Shown: piece by piece, positions 51,041-60,765 of the stretch
Layout of the letters: every line of letters begins with the position of its first letter
Numbering within the stretch: the first letter of the stretch is position 1
Assembly (NCBI GenBank): GCA_965247075.1
Contig: CBDFGK010000002.1
Coordinates: forward strand, 1,611,113 to 1,675,112
Origin: CBDFGK01 sp965247075
Lineage (GTDB): Bacteria > Pseudomonadota > Gammaproteobacteria > Pseudomonadales > Halieaceae
Length of the DNA: 64,000 nucleotides
Reading direction: 5' to 3'
The notes under the pieces: generated by a model
What the model saw: only the letters and a program-made list of their open reading frames with translations
Database searches by the model: none
What the model was told of the DNA's origin: nothing
Translations under genes and position numbers: made by a program

Positions 51041-53989
51041 ATGCGCATGTCAGAGATCCCCGTGGCGCACGCCGCCTTCGAGCTGCTCAGCAGCGAACAT
51101 ATAGATTCACTCAATCTGGACGTACAACAATTCGAGCACCGTGCCACCGGCGCCATGCACTACCACCTGGCCGCCGAAAACAACGAGAACGTCTTTCTGG
51201 TGGCATTGCGCACGGTACCCCAGGACTCCACGGGAGTCGCGCATATTCTCGAGCACACGGCGCTGTGCGGCAGTGAGCACTTCCCGGTACGCGATCCGTT
51301 TTTCCTGATGCTGCGCCGCTCCCTCAATACCTTTATGAACGCTTTTACCAGCAGCGACTGGACCGCCTACCCCTTCGCCAGCCAAAACTCCAAGGATTTC
51401 AGAAACTTGCTCGATGTCTATCTGGACGCGGTATTTTTCTCACGCTTGGACCCTCTGGATTTCGCCCAGGAAGGCCACCGCATAGAGTTTGCTGAAGCCA
51501 ACAACCCCGACTCCGAGCTGGTCTTCAAGGGTGTGGTATTCAATGAGATGAAGGGCGCCATGAGCTCAGTCACCAGTACGCTCTGGCAAACCCTGTGCCA
51601 CCATCTGTTTCCCAGCACCACTTATCACTACAACAGCGGTGGCGAGCCCGCCTGCATCCCCGACCTGAGCTATGAACAACTGCAGAATTTCTATCGCACG
51701 CACTACCACCCCAGCAATGCCATTTTTATGACCTTTGGCGACATGCCGGCGGAGCAGCACCAATCAATTTTTGAAGAGCAGGCACTGTCGCAGTTTGAGC
51801 GGCTGGACAAGAAGATCGCCGTGCCACCGGAGCAACGACTAAAGGCCCCATTGCGGATCGAGGAAAATTACGCCTTTGACGACACCGGCAGCAGCGACAA
51901 CAAAACCCACATCGTCGTCGCCTGGCTGCTGGGCGACAGCTCTAACCTGGAGCAGATGCTGGAGGCACAGCTATTGGCCAGCGTATTGCTGGACAACAGC
52001 GCATCTCCCCTGCGGCAGGTGCTGGAAACAACCCATCTGGGACAGGCGCCTTCACCGCTGTGCGGACTGGAGGAGTCCATGCGTGAGATGGTATTCGCCT
52101 GTGGCATAGAGGGCAGTGAAGCTGTTCACGCTGATGCGGTAGAAAAAATGATTTTGCAGGTTCTGCAACGAGTCAGTGAAGCGGGTGTGGAGGCAGAAAA
52201 ACTGGCAGCGGTGTTGCACCAGTTGGAATTGCACCAGCGCGAAATCAGTGGCGATGGGTATCCCTACGGCCTGCAACTGATACTCACGGCGCTGGGTTGT
52301 GCGACTCACTACGCTGACCCAATTGAAGCGCTCAACGTAGACCCGGTATTGGACAAACTGCGACAGCGCATAAGCGATCCACAGTATATCCGCGAGTTGG
52401 CGCAACGCCTGTTGCTGGACAATCCACACCGTGTGACGCTGGTGATGAAACCGGATCGGGAGCTTTCTACACAGCGCCAACAGCAGGAAAGCGCCAGGCT
52501 GGAAAAAATAAAGGCCGGCCTGGGTGAAGCCCAGGCACGGCAAATTATTGTCGACACGAAAGCTCTGGCACAAAGGCAAGCCCAGGCAGACGATGACACT
52601 ATTCTTCCAAAAGTAGAGTTGAGTGACGTCCCTCCCCAGATACCTGAACTGAGCCTACACACTCCCGAACCCGGCGCCTTTGCCTGTACTACCTACAGCC
52701 AGGGCACCAATGGCCTGGTTTATCAGCAGGTCATTTCTCAGCTGCCGCAACTGGACAGGGAGGAGATGGAAATCCTGCCCTATTACAGCAACGTAATAAC
52801 CGAACTGGGGCTGGGAGACGCCGATTACCTCACTGTGCAGGACCGGCAGTCTGCCACCTGTGGCAGCATCAATGCCTTTACCAGCATGCGCGGCGCAGTA
52901 GATGATGAACAGAGCGTCAAGGCGTTTAGCATTCTCTCTTCCAAGGCACTGGTGAGAAACCGGCAACAACAGAGCCGGTTAATGCGAGACACACTGGAGC
53001 TGGTTCGCTTTGATGAACTGGGTCGCATCCGGGAGTTGGTCGCGCAGCAACGAGCCCGGCGCGAGCAGTCTGTTACCGGCAACGGACATGGTTTGGCCAT
53101 GGCCGCAGCCAGCGGCGGTATGAGCCCCATTGCCTCCCTCAATCACGAACTGTCCGGCCTGGTTGGCATACGCAGTTGCAAGCAACTGGACGACAGTCTC
53201 AATGATCCACAGCTACTCAAGCTGTTTGCCGACCGCCTGCAGGCTCTTCATAGCAAGACCGCAGCGATGCCACGCACATTTTTGACCATTGCCGAGCAAG
53301 AGCACCTCGCCGCCTGTGTCGTTGACAGCGAGGCGACATGGACCGCTGACACCCGCCGGCCCGAGCAACAACCCCTGTATCACCCGGAACCCCAGAAAAG
53401 CATGCGCCGTGAAGCCTGGGTTGCCAATACCCAGGTGAATTTTTGTGCCCAGGCCTTCCCAACAGTACCGGTAGAGCACGAAGACGCCGCGGCCCTTACC
53501 GTGCTTGGCGGATTTTTGCGTAACGGCTTTTTACATACTCACATTCGCGAACAGGGCGGAGCCTATGGCGGCGGCGCATCGCAGGATTCCAGCATTGGCG
53601 CTTTTCGGTTCTTTTCCTATCGCGATCCTCGCCTGGCAGAGACCCTGTCAGATTTCAATGCATCCATCAACTGGATGCTGGAAACCTCACACCAATACGC
53701 GGCCCTGGAACAGGCCATTCTCGGCGTAATAGCTAACCTCGATAAACCCAGTTCACCGGCGGGAGAGGCCAAACAGCACTATCACAATGCCTTGTTCGGC
53801 CGCAGTCACCGGCAGCGTGAGCGCTTTCGACAGCGGATACTGGAATTGCGCATAGATGATCTATTGCGGGTCACTGAAACCTACCTGCAACCCGAGCAGG
53901 CCAGCATCGCTGTGATCACCAGTCAGGCCGGTCTTGAATCGTCAATGGATCTGGTTGCTGTGTTGGGATTGTCAGTCGAGGAATTGTAG
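51041..53989 (+). CDS. PreP-like M16C zinc metallopeptidase
   Basis: The 982-residue protein has the inverted zinc motif H68-x2-E71-H72 (HILEHTALCGSE), the distal glutamate region VVFNEMKGAMS, two M16 halves joined by a helical linker, and the C-terminal half's GGAYGGGAS. This matches presequence-protease (Cym1/PreP) homologues, which degrade unfolded peptides in a closed chamber. No signal peptide is seen, so it is cytoplasmic. It may be co-transcribed with the cyclotransferase, 27 bases upstream. Confidence 0.92.
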   Translation: MRMSEIPVAHAAFELLSSEHIDSLNLDVQQFEHRATGAMHYHLAAENNENVFLVALRTVPQDSTGVAHILEHTALCGSEHFPVRDPFFLMLRRSLNTFMNAFTSSDWTAYPFASQNSKDFRNLLDVYLDAVFFSRLDPLDFAQEGHRIEFAEANNPDSELVFKGVVFNEMKGAMSSVTSTLWQTLCHHLFPSTTYHYNSGGEPACIPDLSYEQLQNFYRTHYHPSNAIFMTFGDMPAEQHQSIFEEQALSQFERLDKKIAVPPEQRLKAPLRIEENYAFDDTGSSDNKTHIVVAWLLGDSSNLEQMLEAQLLASVLLDNSASPLRQVLETTHLGQAPSPLCGLEESMREMVFACGIEGSEAVHADAVEKMILQVLQRVSEAGVEAEKLAAVLHQLELHQREISGDGYPYGLQLILTALGCATHYADPIEALNVDPVLDKLRQRISDPQYIRELAQRLLLDNPHRVTLVMKPDRELSTQRQQQESARLEKIKAGLGEAQARQIIVDTKALAQRQAQADDDTILPKVELSDVPPQIPELSLHTPEPGAFACTTYSQGTNGLVYQQVISQLPQLDREEMEILPYYSNVITELGLGDADYLTVQDRQSATCGSINAFTSMRGAVDDEQSVKAFSILSSKALVRNRQQQSRLMRDTLELVRFDELGRIRELVAQQRARREQSVTGNGHGLAMAAASGGMSPIASLNHELSGLVGIRSCKQLDDSLNDPQLLKLFADRLQALHSKTAAMPRTFLTIAEQEHLAACVVDSEATWTADTRRPEQQPLYHPEPQKSMRREAWVANTQVNFCAQAFPTVPVEHEDAAALTVLGGFLRNGFLHTHIREQGGAYGGGASQDSSIGAFRFFSYRDPRLAETLSDFNASINWMLETSHQYAALEQAILGVIANLDKPSSPAGEAKQHYHNALFGRSHRQRERFRQRILELRIDDLLRVTETYLQPEQASIAVITSQAGLESSMDLVAVLGLSVEEL

Positions 53990-54033
53990 GGGAACCGAAG
54001 GGAACCCGGGGTCAGGGTAGAGTGGCACTTACC

Positions 54034-54149
54034 TAACCGGAATGCGGCACAAACCAAGGGCTAAAGCGCCCTCCTCTATGATTCTTGTGCTCAGCCCGCA
54101 GCTCGTCCAAAAGGGCTATTTGCTCATCGCTGAACACCTGACGTATCGC
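54034..54149 (-). pseudogene. CpxP/Spy-like chaperone, C-terminal remnant
   Basis: The minus strand reads IRQVFSDEQIALLDELRAEH then KNHRGGRFSPWFVPHSG and stops at 54034. VFSDEQxALLDELRAEH is the second conserved helix of CpxP/Spy family proteins. The first two thirds are missing; the cut end meets the response-regulator fragment. Confidence 0.6.
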
Positions 54150-54154
54150 CGCGT

Positions 54155-54262
54155 ATAATTATTGATGACGACCGGGAGATCTGCGCATTGCTGGAGGACT
54201 TCCTGCAACTGGAGAGTTTCGACACCGGCAGCGTCCACGACGGTGCGGATGTCATTGGATGA
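54155..54262 (+). pseudogene. CpxR-like response regulator, N-terminal remnant
   Basis: The plus strand reads IIIDDDREICALLEDFLQLE and continues FDTGSVHDGADVIG to a stop at 54262. This is the start of a receiver domain with the acidic pocket (DDD) but without the phospho-acceptor. It points away from the CpxP-like piece, as in intact cpxP/cpxRA loci. Confidence 0.65.
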
Positions 54263-54274
54263 TTCGGCCCTGCA

Positions 54275-54733
54275 TCAATCTTCTGGTTCGAGAAAAGCCA
54301 GCGACGACAATTCACCTCCAAAACCGCGGTACTGCAAGAACCGCAACTGCCGGCTCTTCTCCTTGAGGTCTGCTGGAATCTCCACACCAAACTTCTTGTG
54401 CCGCACCTCCCTGGCCAGTTTCGCCCAGTCTGTCTCACCGGCAGCCAGCGCCTCTGCTATCAGTTCCGCGTCGGCGCCTTTTTGCCGCAAATCCTGCTCA
54501 ATACGTACCGGGCCATAGCCTCTACCGCTGCGATGCCGCACGTAGGCCTCGGCAAAACGCCGGTCGCTTAGCAGTTGGTCCTGCTCCAACTGGTCCAACA
54601 CAGCGCCGATATCCACTACGTCCGGTGCAAATCGTTTGTTAAGTTTGATTTCCAGTTCGCTGCGCAGATGCTCTCGGCGGGCCAGCAAATCCAGGGCCTT
54701 CAGTCGGATATCTCGGGGGGAAATTTCATTCAT
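54275..54733 (-). CDS. recX: Regulatory protein RecX
   Basis: The 152-residue helical-repeat protein has ALDLLARREHLRSELEIKLNKRF, LLSDRRFAEAYVRHRSGRGYGPVRIEQDLRQKG and FGVEIPADLKEKSRQLRFLQYRGF, the three tandem RecX modules. RecX caps RecA filaments and limits recombination. The ATG at 54733 is chosen because the upstream start lies inside the terminator hairpin region. It follows recA on the same strand across a hairpin that should limit read-through. Confidence 0.93.
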   Translation of the reverse strand: MNEISPRDIRLKALDLLARREHLRSELEIKLNKRFAPDVVDIGAVLDQLEQDQLLSDRRFAEAYVRHRSGRGYGPVRIEQDLRQKGADAELIAEALAAGETDWAKLAREVRHKKFGVEIPADLKEKSRQLRFLQYRGFGGELSSLAFLEPED

Positions 54734-54746
54734 CGAATGCGCTCCG

Positions 54747-54785
54747 CAAAAAGCGCACACCGCGGGTGGGGAACCGCGGTGTGCG
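54747..54785 (-). terminator. Hairpin terminator between recA and recX
   Basis: CGCACACCGCGG and its exact complement (54754-54765 and 54774-54785) form a 12-bp stem with an 8-nt loop, followed on the minus strand by CTTTTTG. In E. coli a similar leaky terminator lowers recX expression relative to recA. Confidence 0.8.
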
Positions 54786-54900
54786 AAAATGAGAGGCGGA
54801 TACCCGCTGGCGTTTTGCTGTGTCGGTGGGGCGACAATGCACTCTAGCCGCCGGGCTTGTTCCGCCTCCCAGTACCCTTTCTCCCGTACCCTTTCCTGTA

Positions 54901-55962
<1,062 letters not shown>

Positions 55963-56039
55963 GAGTATCACCTTTGATCCTGTGTTCTATTCTTCACCGG
56001 TGGTGGGCCGATTGGCCGCAAGCATTCACCTGTATGAAG

Positions 56040-56059
56040 TACTGTACATTTAACCAGTA
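56040..56059 (-). promoter_or_regulatory. LexA (SOS) box upstream of recA
   Basis: TACTGTACATTTAACCAGTA has the CTG-N10-CAG core of the gammaproteobacterial LexA box (CTG at 56042-56044, CAG at 56055-56057). The position fits repression of recA. Confidence 0.88.
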
Positions 56060-56168
56060 TAGTTTAACTAACGCAACCCCCCAGCGATGATTTTTTTTCA
56101 TCTAATGCGTTCATTGATTTCTCAGGTATGCTCTATTTCCACATTCAGCAAAAAATAATGGAGCACCC

Positions 56169-57146
56169 ATGCCCCAGTTCATGTTGCGCTACGACCTGCG
56201 CCAACCGGCTTTTTGCAGCGCCGACAGCGCCGAGTTGTACCAGGCCGCGATCGACCAGTGCGCCTGGGGTGAGAAAAACGGCTTCGCGGCCGTATATTTG
56301 TCTGAACACCACGGTTCCAGCGACGGCTACTGCCCGACCCCGTTATTGCTGGCCAGCGCCGTCGCCGCCCGCACGGAAACCCTGATGTTGTATATCGCCG
56401 CCCTGATCGCACCACTGCACGAGCCGGTGCGCCTGGCGGAGCAATTGGCGGTGCTGGACACCATTAGCAAGGGCCGCGTTTTGCCCATTATCAGTGCCGG
56501 TTATCGCGCCGACGAATTTGCAGCGGTGGGTAGATCACTGGCCGATCGCAAAGACTACATGGATATGATTGGCCCCTTTTTGCAACAGGCCTGGACCGGT
56601 GAGCCCTTTGCATACCAGGGGCGCACGATTACCATCACCCCCAAACCCCACAGCCGGCCACGCCCCCCTATTCTCATGGGTGGCAGCAGCCGGGCAGCGG
56701 CGCGCAGGGCGGCCCGCGATGCGGACTTTTTCATTCCCTCGGGACCGGAAATATTTGAGATGTACCGGCAGGAACTGGCCAGGTTGGACAAGCCCGACCC
56801 GGGACCCATGCCAGCCTCATCCACGGCGGTGGTATTCATGGCGCAAGAGCCGGATGCGTATTGGGAGCACATCGCGCCCCACTTGCTGCACGAGACCAAT
56901 ATGTATGCTGACTGGGCTGAACGGGCGCAGCTTCCCAGTCCCTACAGGCACTGTGAGAACTTGCTGGACCTGCGCAGCGGAGATAGCTACCGGGTGCTTA
57001 CCCCGACGGAGATGCTGGCCGAACTGGGCACCCTGCACAGCGATGCCCCCGTGTTGTTTCACCCCTTGTGCGGCGGCATTCACCCAGACCTCGCCTGGCA
57101 GAGCCTCAAGTTGTTTGCCGCCAAAGTGCTACCGGAGCTGGCCTAG
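56169..57146 (+). CDS. LLM-class flavin-dependent oxidoreductase
   Basis: The 325-residue luciferase-like protein begins MPQFMLRYDLRQPAFCSADS and has GFAAVYLSEHHGSSDGYCPTPLLLASAVAARTETL, LYIAALIAPLHEPVRLAEQLAVLDTISKGR and the C-terminal GGIHPDLAWQSLKLFAAKVLPEL. The SEHHGS motif is typical of the bacterial luciferase/alkanal subgroup. It likely uses FMN or F420; the substrate is unknown. It is intact, unlike the copies at 14310 and 21970. Its stop overlaps the convergent receptor remnant. Confidence 0.9.
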   Translation: MPQFMLRYDLRQPAFCSADSAELYQAAIDQCAWGEKNGFAAVYLSEHHGSSDGYCPTPLLLASAVAARTETLMLYIAALIAPLHEPVRLAEQLAVLDTISKGRVLPIISAGYRADEFAAVGRSLADRKDYMDMIGPFLQQAWTGEPFAYQGRTITITPKPHSRPRPPILMGGSSRAAARRAARDADFFIPSGPEIFEMYRQELARLDKPDPGPMPASSTAVVFMAQEPDAYWEHIAPHLLHETNMYADWAERAQLPSPYRHCENLLDLRSGDSYRVLTPTEMLAELGTLHSDAPVLFHPLCGGIHPDLAWQSLKLFAAKVLPELA

Positions 57147-57213
57147 AAATTCAGGCGGGCACTAAATCCGTAGGTACGCGGCTCGCCAAAATAGCTGATC
57201 GTCCAAAAGCCAA
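57143..57213 (-). pseudogene. TonB-dependent receptor, C-terminal remnant
   Basis: The minus strand reads WTISYFGEPRTYGFSARLNF then TAG at 57143. PRTYGFxxRxxF is the usual last beta strand of TonB receptors. The upstream side runs into the transposase-start repeat at 57226, so the rest of the receptor is gone. Confidence 0.65.
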
Positions 57214-57266
57214 ACGGCAAGCGCCCAACTGCGGTATGATTTGGTTCGCAGGCTTTTGATCTGCAT
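57214..57266 (-). pseudogene. Transposase N-terminal remnant, copy 2
   Basis: From an ATG at 57266 the frame reads MQIKSLRTKSYRSWALAVWL, the same start as the copy at 23118. The 65 bases at 57226-57290 are shared with 23078-23142, including the upstream ribosome-site region. Confidence 0.5.
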
Positions 57267-57491
57267 CGGGTGATCTCCGGTGATTTAAGTAAAAGGATTT
57301 CACCTCAGACTACCCGATTTTCTTAACTACCCACTCGATTTGGAGAAGGCCCATTGTTTTTATTACATAATATGAAAGACCCCTCAAGCGTCTACCGTTT
57401 ATCTCGAAGGGCGGCACGCCTTTTCTGCCCGGTTCCCGGTGGGTTTTCTGAACTCCCATGACGGCGACTCCACCGCACGCAGCCTGATACC

Positions 57492-60074
57492 TTGACCGCC
57501 ACCACCAAAGAATCCAGTCACACCCCCATGATGCAGCAATTTTTGCGCATCAAGGCCGAGCATCCTCACGATCTGGTGTTTTACCGGATGGGTGATTTCT
57601 ACGAGATGTTCTATGAGGACGCCAAGCAAGCGGCAAACTTATTGGATATCACGCTCACTGCCCGCGGCAAGTCCGGCGGCGAACCCATTCCCATGTGTGG
57701 CATCCCTTATCATGCCGCCGAGGACTATCTGGCGCGGCTGGTAAAAGCCGGCGTATCAGTGGCGATCGCGGAGCAAATCGGCGATCCCGCCACCAGCAAA
57801 GGACCGGTTGATCGCCAGGTGGTGCGCGTTGTTACACCCGGCACCCTTAGCGACGAGGCGTTTCTGGACGAGAGTCGAGACAATCTGTTAATGGCCCTGT
57901 GCCAGCGCGACCAGGACTTTGGCATCGCCTATCTGGAGCTGAGCGCCGGCCGCTTTCGGGTGATGGAACTGACCGGTGAAGAAGCCCTGTTGAGTGAACT
58001 GCAACGACTGGCACCCGCCGAATTGCTCTATCAAGAGAGCATATTGCTGACTCAGGTTACCGGGCGAAACGGCGCCCGCCGTCAACCGGAGTGGGAATTT
58101 GAGCAAGAGTCGGCACAGCGGGCTCTCAATGAGCAATTCCAGACGCACGACCTGAAGGGCTTCGGTTGTGAGGACCTCAGCCTGGCACTGGCCGCCGCCG
58201 GCTGCCTGCTGCAGTACGTTAAAGATACCCAGCGCAGCAATTTGCCCCACATTGGCAGCCTTTCCCGGGAGAGCCGGGAAGATAGCGTCATTCTTGATGC
58301 GGCCACCCGTCGCAACCTGGAAATTGACGTCAATCTCATGGGCGGCGAAAGCAACACGCTCTACGAGGTGATGAATACCAGTATGACCGCCATGGGCTCG
58401 CGGGCATTGCGCCGCTGGCTGCACCGCCCGCTGACGGATATTCATATTCTGCAACAGCGACAACAGGCCGTTCAAGCGCTGTGCAGCAACTACCATTTTG
58501 AACCAGTCAGGAACCTGTTGAAGCCGATTGGCGATATGGAACGCATACTGGCGCGCGTGGCGCTGCGCTCGGCACGACCGCGCGACCTGTCCCGCCTGAG
58601 CCAGTCACTGGCTGCACTGCCGCCCCTGCGCAACGAACTCAATCGCTGCCAGACCGAGTTACTGACATTGTTGCAGCAACAGTGTAACGAATATCCGCAA
58701 CTGGTAGACCTGTTACAGCGCGCCATTATCGACAACCCACCGGTGGTGTTGCGCGATGGTGGTGTGATCGCCGACGGTTACGACGCGGAGCTGGATGAAT
58801 TGCGCCAGATCGCCACCGGCGCCGGTAATTTCCTGTTGCAAATCGAACGCCGGGAAAAAGAGCGCACCGGGCTCAGCACGCTCAAGGTGGGCTACAACCG
58901 CGTGCATGGCTATTACATTGAAATTGGCAGAACCCAGTCCGAACAGGCTCCGGCCGAGTATATTCGTCGTCAAACCCTGAAAAATGCCGAGCGCTACATC
59001 ACCCCCGAGTTAAAGGAGTTTGAAGACAAGGCCCTGAGTGGCAAAAGTCGCTCCCTGGCGCGGGAAAAATTACTCTACGAGCAGCTCCTGGAAACGCTCA
59101 ATGAAGAGTTGGGTGTCTTGCAGCTAACCGCCGGCGCGGTTGCCGACCTGGATATACTGGCGATACTGGCGGAACGGGCCGAAAACCTGAATTTGTGCCA
59201 ACCTGAATTTGTCGCTGATCAAACACTGGATATCACCGCCGGCCGGCACCTGGTAGTAGAGCAGGTACTGGAAGAGCCCTTCATTGCCAATGATTGTCTA
59301 CTCAATGACCAGCGCCGCATGCTGTTGATCACCGGCCCCAATATGGGCGGTAAGTCGACCTACATGCGACAGACGGCGGTAATCGCATTACTGGCGCATA
59401 TTGGCAGTTTCGTACCGGCACAGGCCGCCCGCATGGCACCACTGGATCGTATCTTTACACGCATCGGCTCTTCAGATGACCTGGCCGGCGGCAGGTCTAC
59501 CTTTATGGTGGAAATGACAGAAACTGCCAATATCCTGCACAACGCCACGCCGCGCTCACTGGTATTGATGGACGAGGTGGGCCGCGGTACCAGCACCTTT
59601 GACGGCTTGTCACTGGCCTGGGCCGCCGCCGTGCAGTTAGCGCAGACGGTACAGGCCTTCACCCTGTTCGCCACCCATTATTTCGAATTAACCTCCTTGC
59701 CGGAGCAATGCCCCACCATGGCCAATATCCATCTGGATGCCACTGAATACCAGGATCACGTCGTGTTTTTGCACAATATTCAGGAGGGGCCAGCCAGTCG
59801 CAGTTATGGCCTACAGGTCGCCAAACTTGCCGGCATACCAGCGCCGGTACTGGACGCCGCCCGGGAAAAACTGGCCGAGTTGGAGGGGGGCAGCCTCAGC
59901 GCACAAATTCCCGTGAGCGCGGGATTCGAGGCCCTAAACCCTGCTCAAAACGACCTGTTCAGCAGCGCGACACCTCACCCACTGATCGAGGAACTGGAAA
60001 AACTGGAAGTCGATGAACTCACCCCCAGGCAGGCACTGGAACTCTTGTATCAATTCAAATCACGGCTTGACTGA
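57492..60074 (+). CDS. mutS: DNA mismatch repair protein MutS
   Basis: The 860-residue protein begins after a TTG at 57492 (MTATTKESSHTPMMQQFLRIKAEHP), aligning with E. coli MutS. The mismatch-binding loop FYRMGDFYEMFYEDAK (about 30-45) supplies the Phe-x-Glu. Walker A GPNMGGKST (about 615-623) and DEVGRGTSTFDGLSLAWA follow, and the C-terminal helical tail (LEELEKLEVDELTPRQALELLYQFKSRL) mediates tetramer formation. No ATG fits upstream; the next one is 12 codons in. It is followed by fdxA and rpoS, a pseudomonad-like order. Confidence 0.97.
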   Translation: MTATTKESSHTPMMQQFLRIKAEHPHDLVFYRMGDFYEMFYEDAKQAANLLDITLTARGKSGGEPIPMCGIPYHAAEDYLARLVKAGVSVAIAEQIGDPATSKGPVDRQVVRVVTPGTLSDEAFLDESRDNLLMALCQRDQDFGIAYLELSAGRFRVMELTGEEALLSELQRLAPAELLYQESILLTQVTGRNGARRQPEWEFEQESAQRALNEQFQTHDLKGFGCEDLSLALAAAGCLLQYVKDTQRSNLPHIGSLSRESREDSVILDAATRRNLEIDVNLMGGESNTLYEVMNTSMTAMGSRALRRWLHRPLTDIHILQQRQQAVQALCSNYHFEPVRNLLKPIGDMERILARVALRSARPRDLSRLSQSLAALPPLRNELNRCQTELLTLLQQQCNEYPQLVDLLQRAIIDNPPVVLRDGGVIADGYDAELDELRQIATGAGNFLLQIERREKERTGLSTLKVGYNRVHGYYIEIGRTQSEQAPAEYIRRQTLKNAERYITPELKEFEDKALSGKSRSLAREKLLYEQLLETLNEELGVLQLTAGAVADLDILAILAERAENLNLCQPEFVADQTLDITAGRHLVVEQVLEEPFIANDCLLNDQRRMLLITGPNMGGKSTYMRQTAVIALLAHIGSFVPAQAARMAPLDRIFTRIGSSDDLAGGRSTFMVEMTETANILHNATPRSLVLMDEVGRGTSTFDGLSLAWAAAVQLAQTVQAFTLFATHYFELTSLPEQCPTMANIHLDATEYQDHVVFLHNIQEGPASRSYGLQVAKLAGIPAPVLDAAREKLAELEGGSLSAQIPVSAGFEALNPAQNDLFSSATPHPLIEELEKLEVDELTPRQALELLYQFKSRLD

Positions 60075-60163
60075 GATCAGTATATTCAATAGAGAAATGA
60101 TACTGAACTCTGGGTCTTGATAGCCGCTATCGATGTGCTCGCTATGCAGCCTGATGGTTCTGT

Positions 60164-60286
60164 TCAGTAACTGATGAACGAACCATTTTTGAACTCGACA
60201 GCCTGGGCGCCGTCAAGCAAGGCACGCACCTGCTCCGGATTGCAGACTCGTTTCGCGTTAGCAACACGGCCCCCGTTCAGTATCAT
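60164..60286 (-). other. Short unrecognised frame in the mutS-fdxA gap
   Basis: The gap between mutS and fdxA (305 bases) holds one frame of about 40 codons: MILNGGRVANAKRVCNPEQV then RALLDGAQAVEFKNGSFISY and a stop at 60164. It has protein-like composition but I recognise no family, and no clear ribosome site precedes it. It could be a gene remnant or a chance frame. Confidence 0.25.
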
Positions 60287-60379
60287 CTCGTATTGGAAGA
60301 GGCTATCAGTTCAACTTTGCAACTTTAACAGGTAAACTGGCCGCCGTTAGTTAGCTACCCCTTTTGAGGTTTAATAGCA

Positions 60380-60703
60380 ATGACGTTTGTTGTTGGCGAG
60401 CAGTGCATCAAGTGTAAGCACACCGATTGTGTGGAAGTGTGTCCGGTGGACTGTTTTTACGAAGGCCCCAATTTTCTGGTCATACATCCCGACGAGTGTA
60501 TTGATTGCGCTCTGTGCGAGCCAGAGTGCCCCGTGGATGCTATTTACTCAGAGGACGAACTGCCCGAGGACCAGCAGGTGTTTATGGAGCTCAATGCTGA
60601 GCTGGCAGAGATATGGCCCTGTATCACCGAGATGAAAGAATCACCCCCCGATGCTGAGTCGTGGGAAGGCAAGCCGGATAAGCTGCAGTATCTGGAACGA
60701 TAG
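60380..60703 (+). CDS. fdxA: 7Fe-8S ferredoxin FdxA
   Basis: The 107-residue protein has CIKCKHTDCVEVCPVDC (3Fe-4S site plus one 4Fe-4S cysteine) and CIDCALCEPECP (4Fe-4S site). The usual acidic C-terminal extension (DQQVFMELNAELAEIWPCITEMKESPPDAESWEGKPDKLQYLER) of Azotobacter-type FdxA follows. It is a low-potential electron carrier. A GAGG site precedes the ATG. It stands between mutS and rpoS as in pseudomonads. Confidence 0.96.
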   Translation: MTFVVGEQCIKCKHTDCVEVCPVDCFYEGPNFLVIHPDECIDCALCEPECPVDAIYSEDELPEDQQVFMELNAELAEIWPCITEMKESPPDAESWEGKPDKLQYLER

Positions 60704-60731
60704 CGGTTATCTGTGCGCAAAAAGGCGACCT

Positions 60732-60750
60732 GGGGTCAGAGTCCAGACTC
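60732..60750. repeat. GGGGTCAGAGTCCAGACTC dispersed repeat, second copy
   Basis: Identical to 44276-44294. It lies between the convergent fdxA and rpoS ends, where its hairpin could stop transcription from either side. Confidence 0.75.
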
Positions 60751-60765
60751 TCAAATCTGGAGCCG

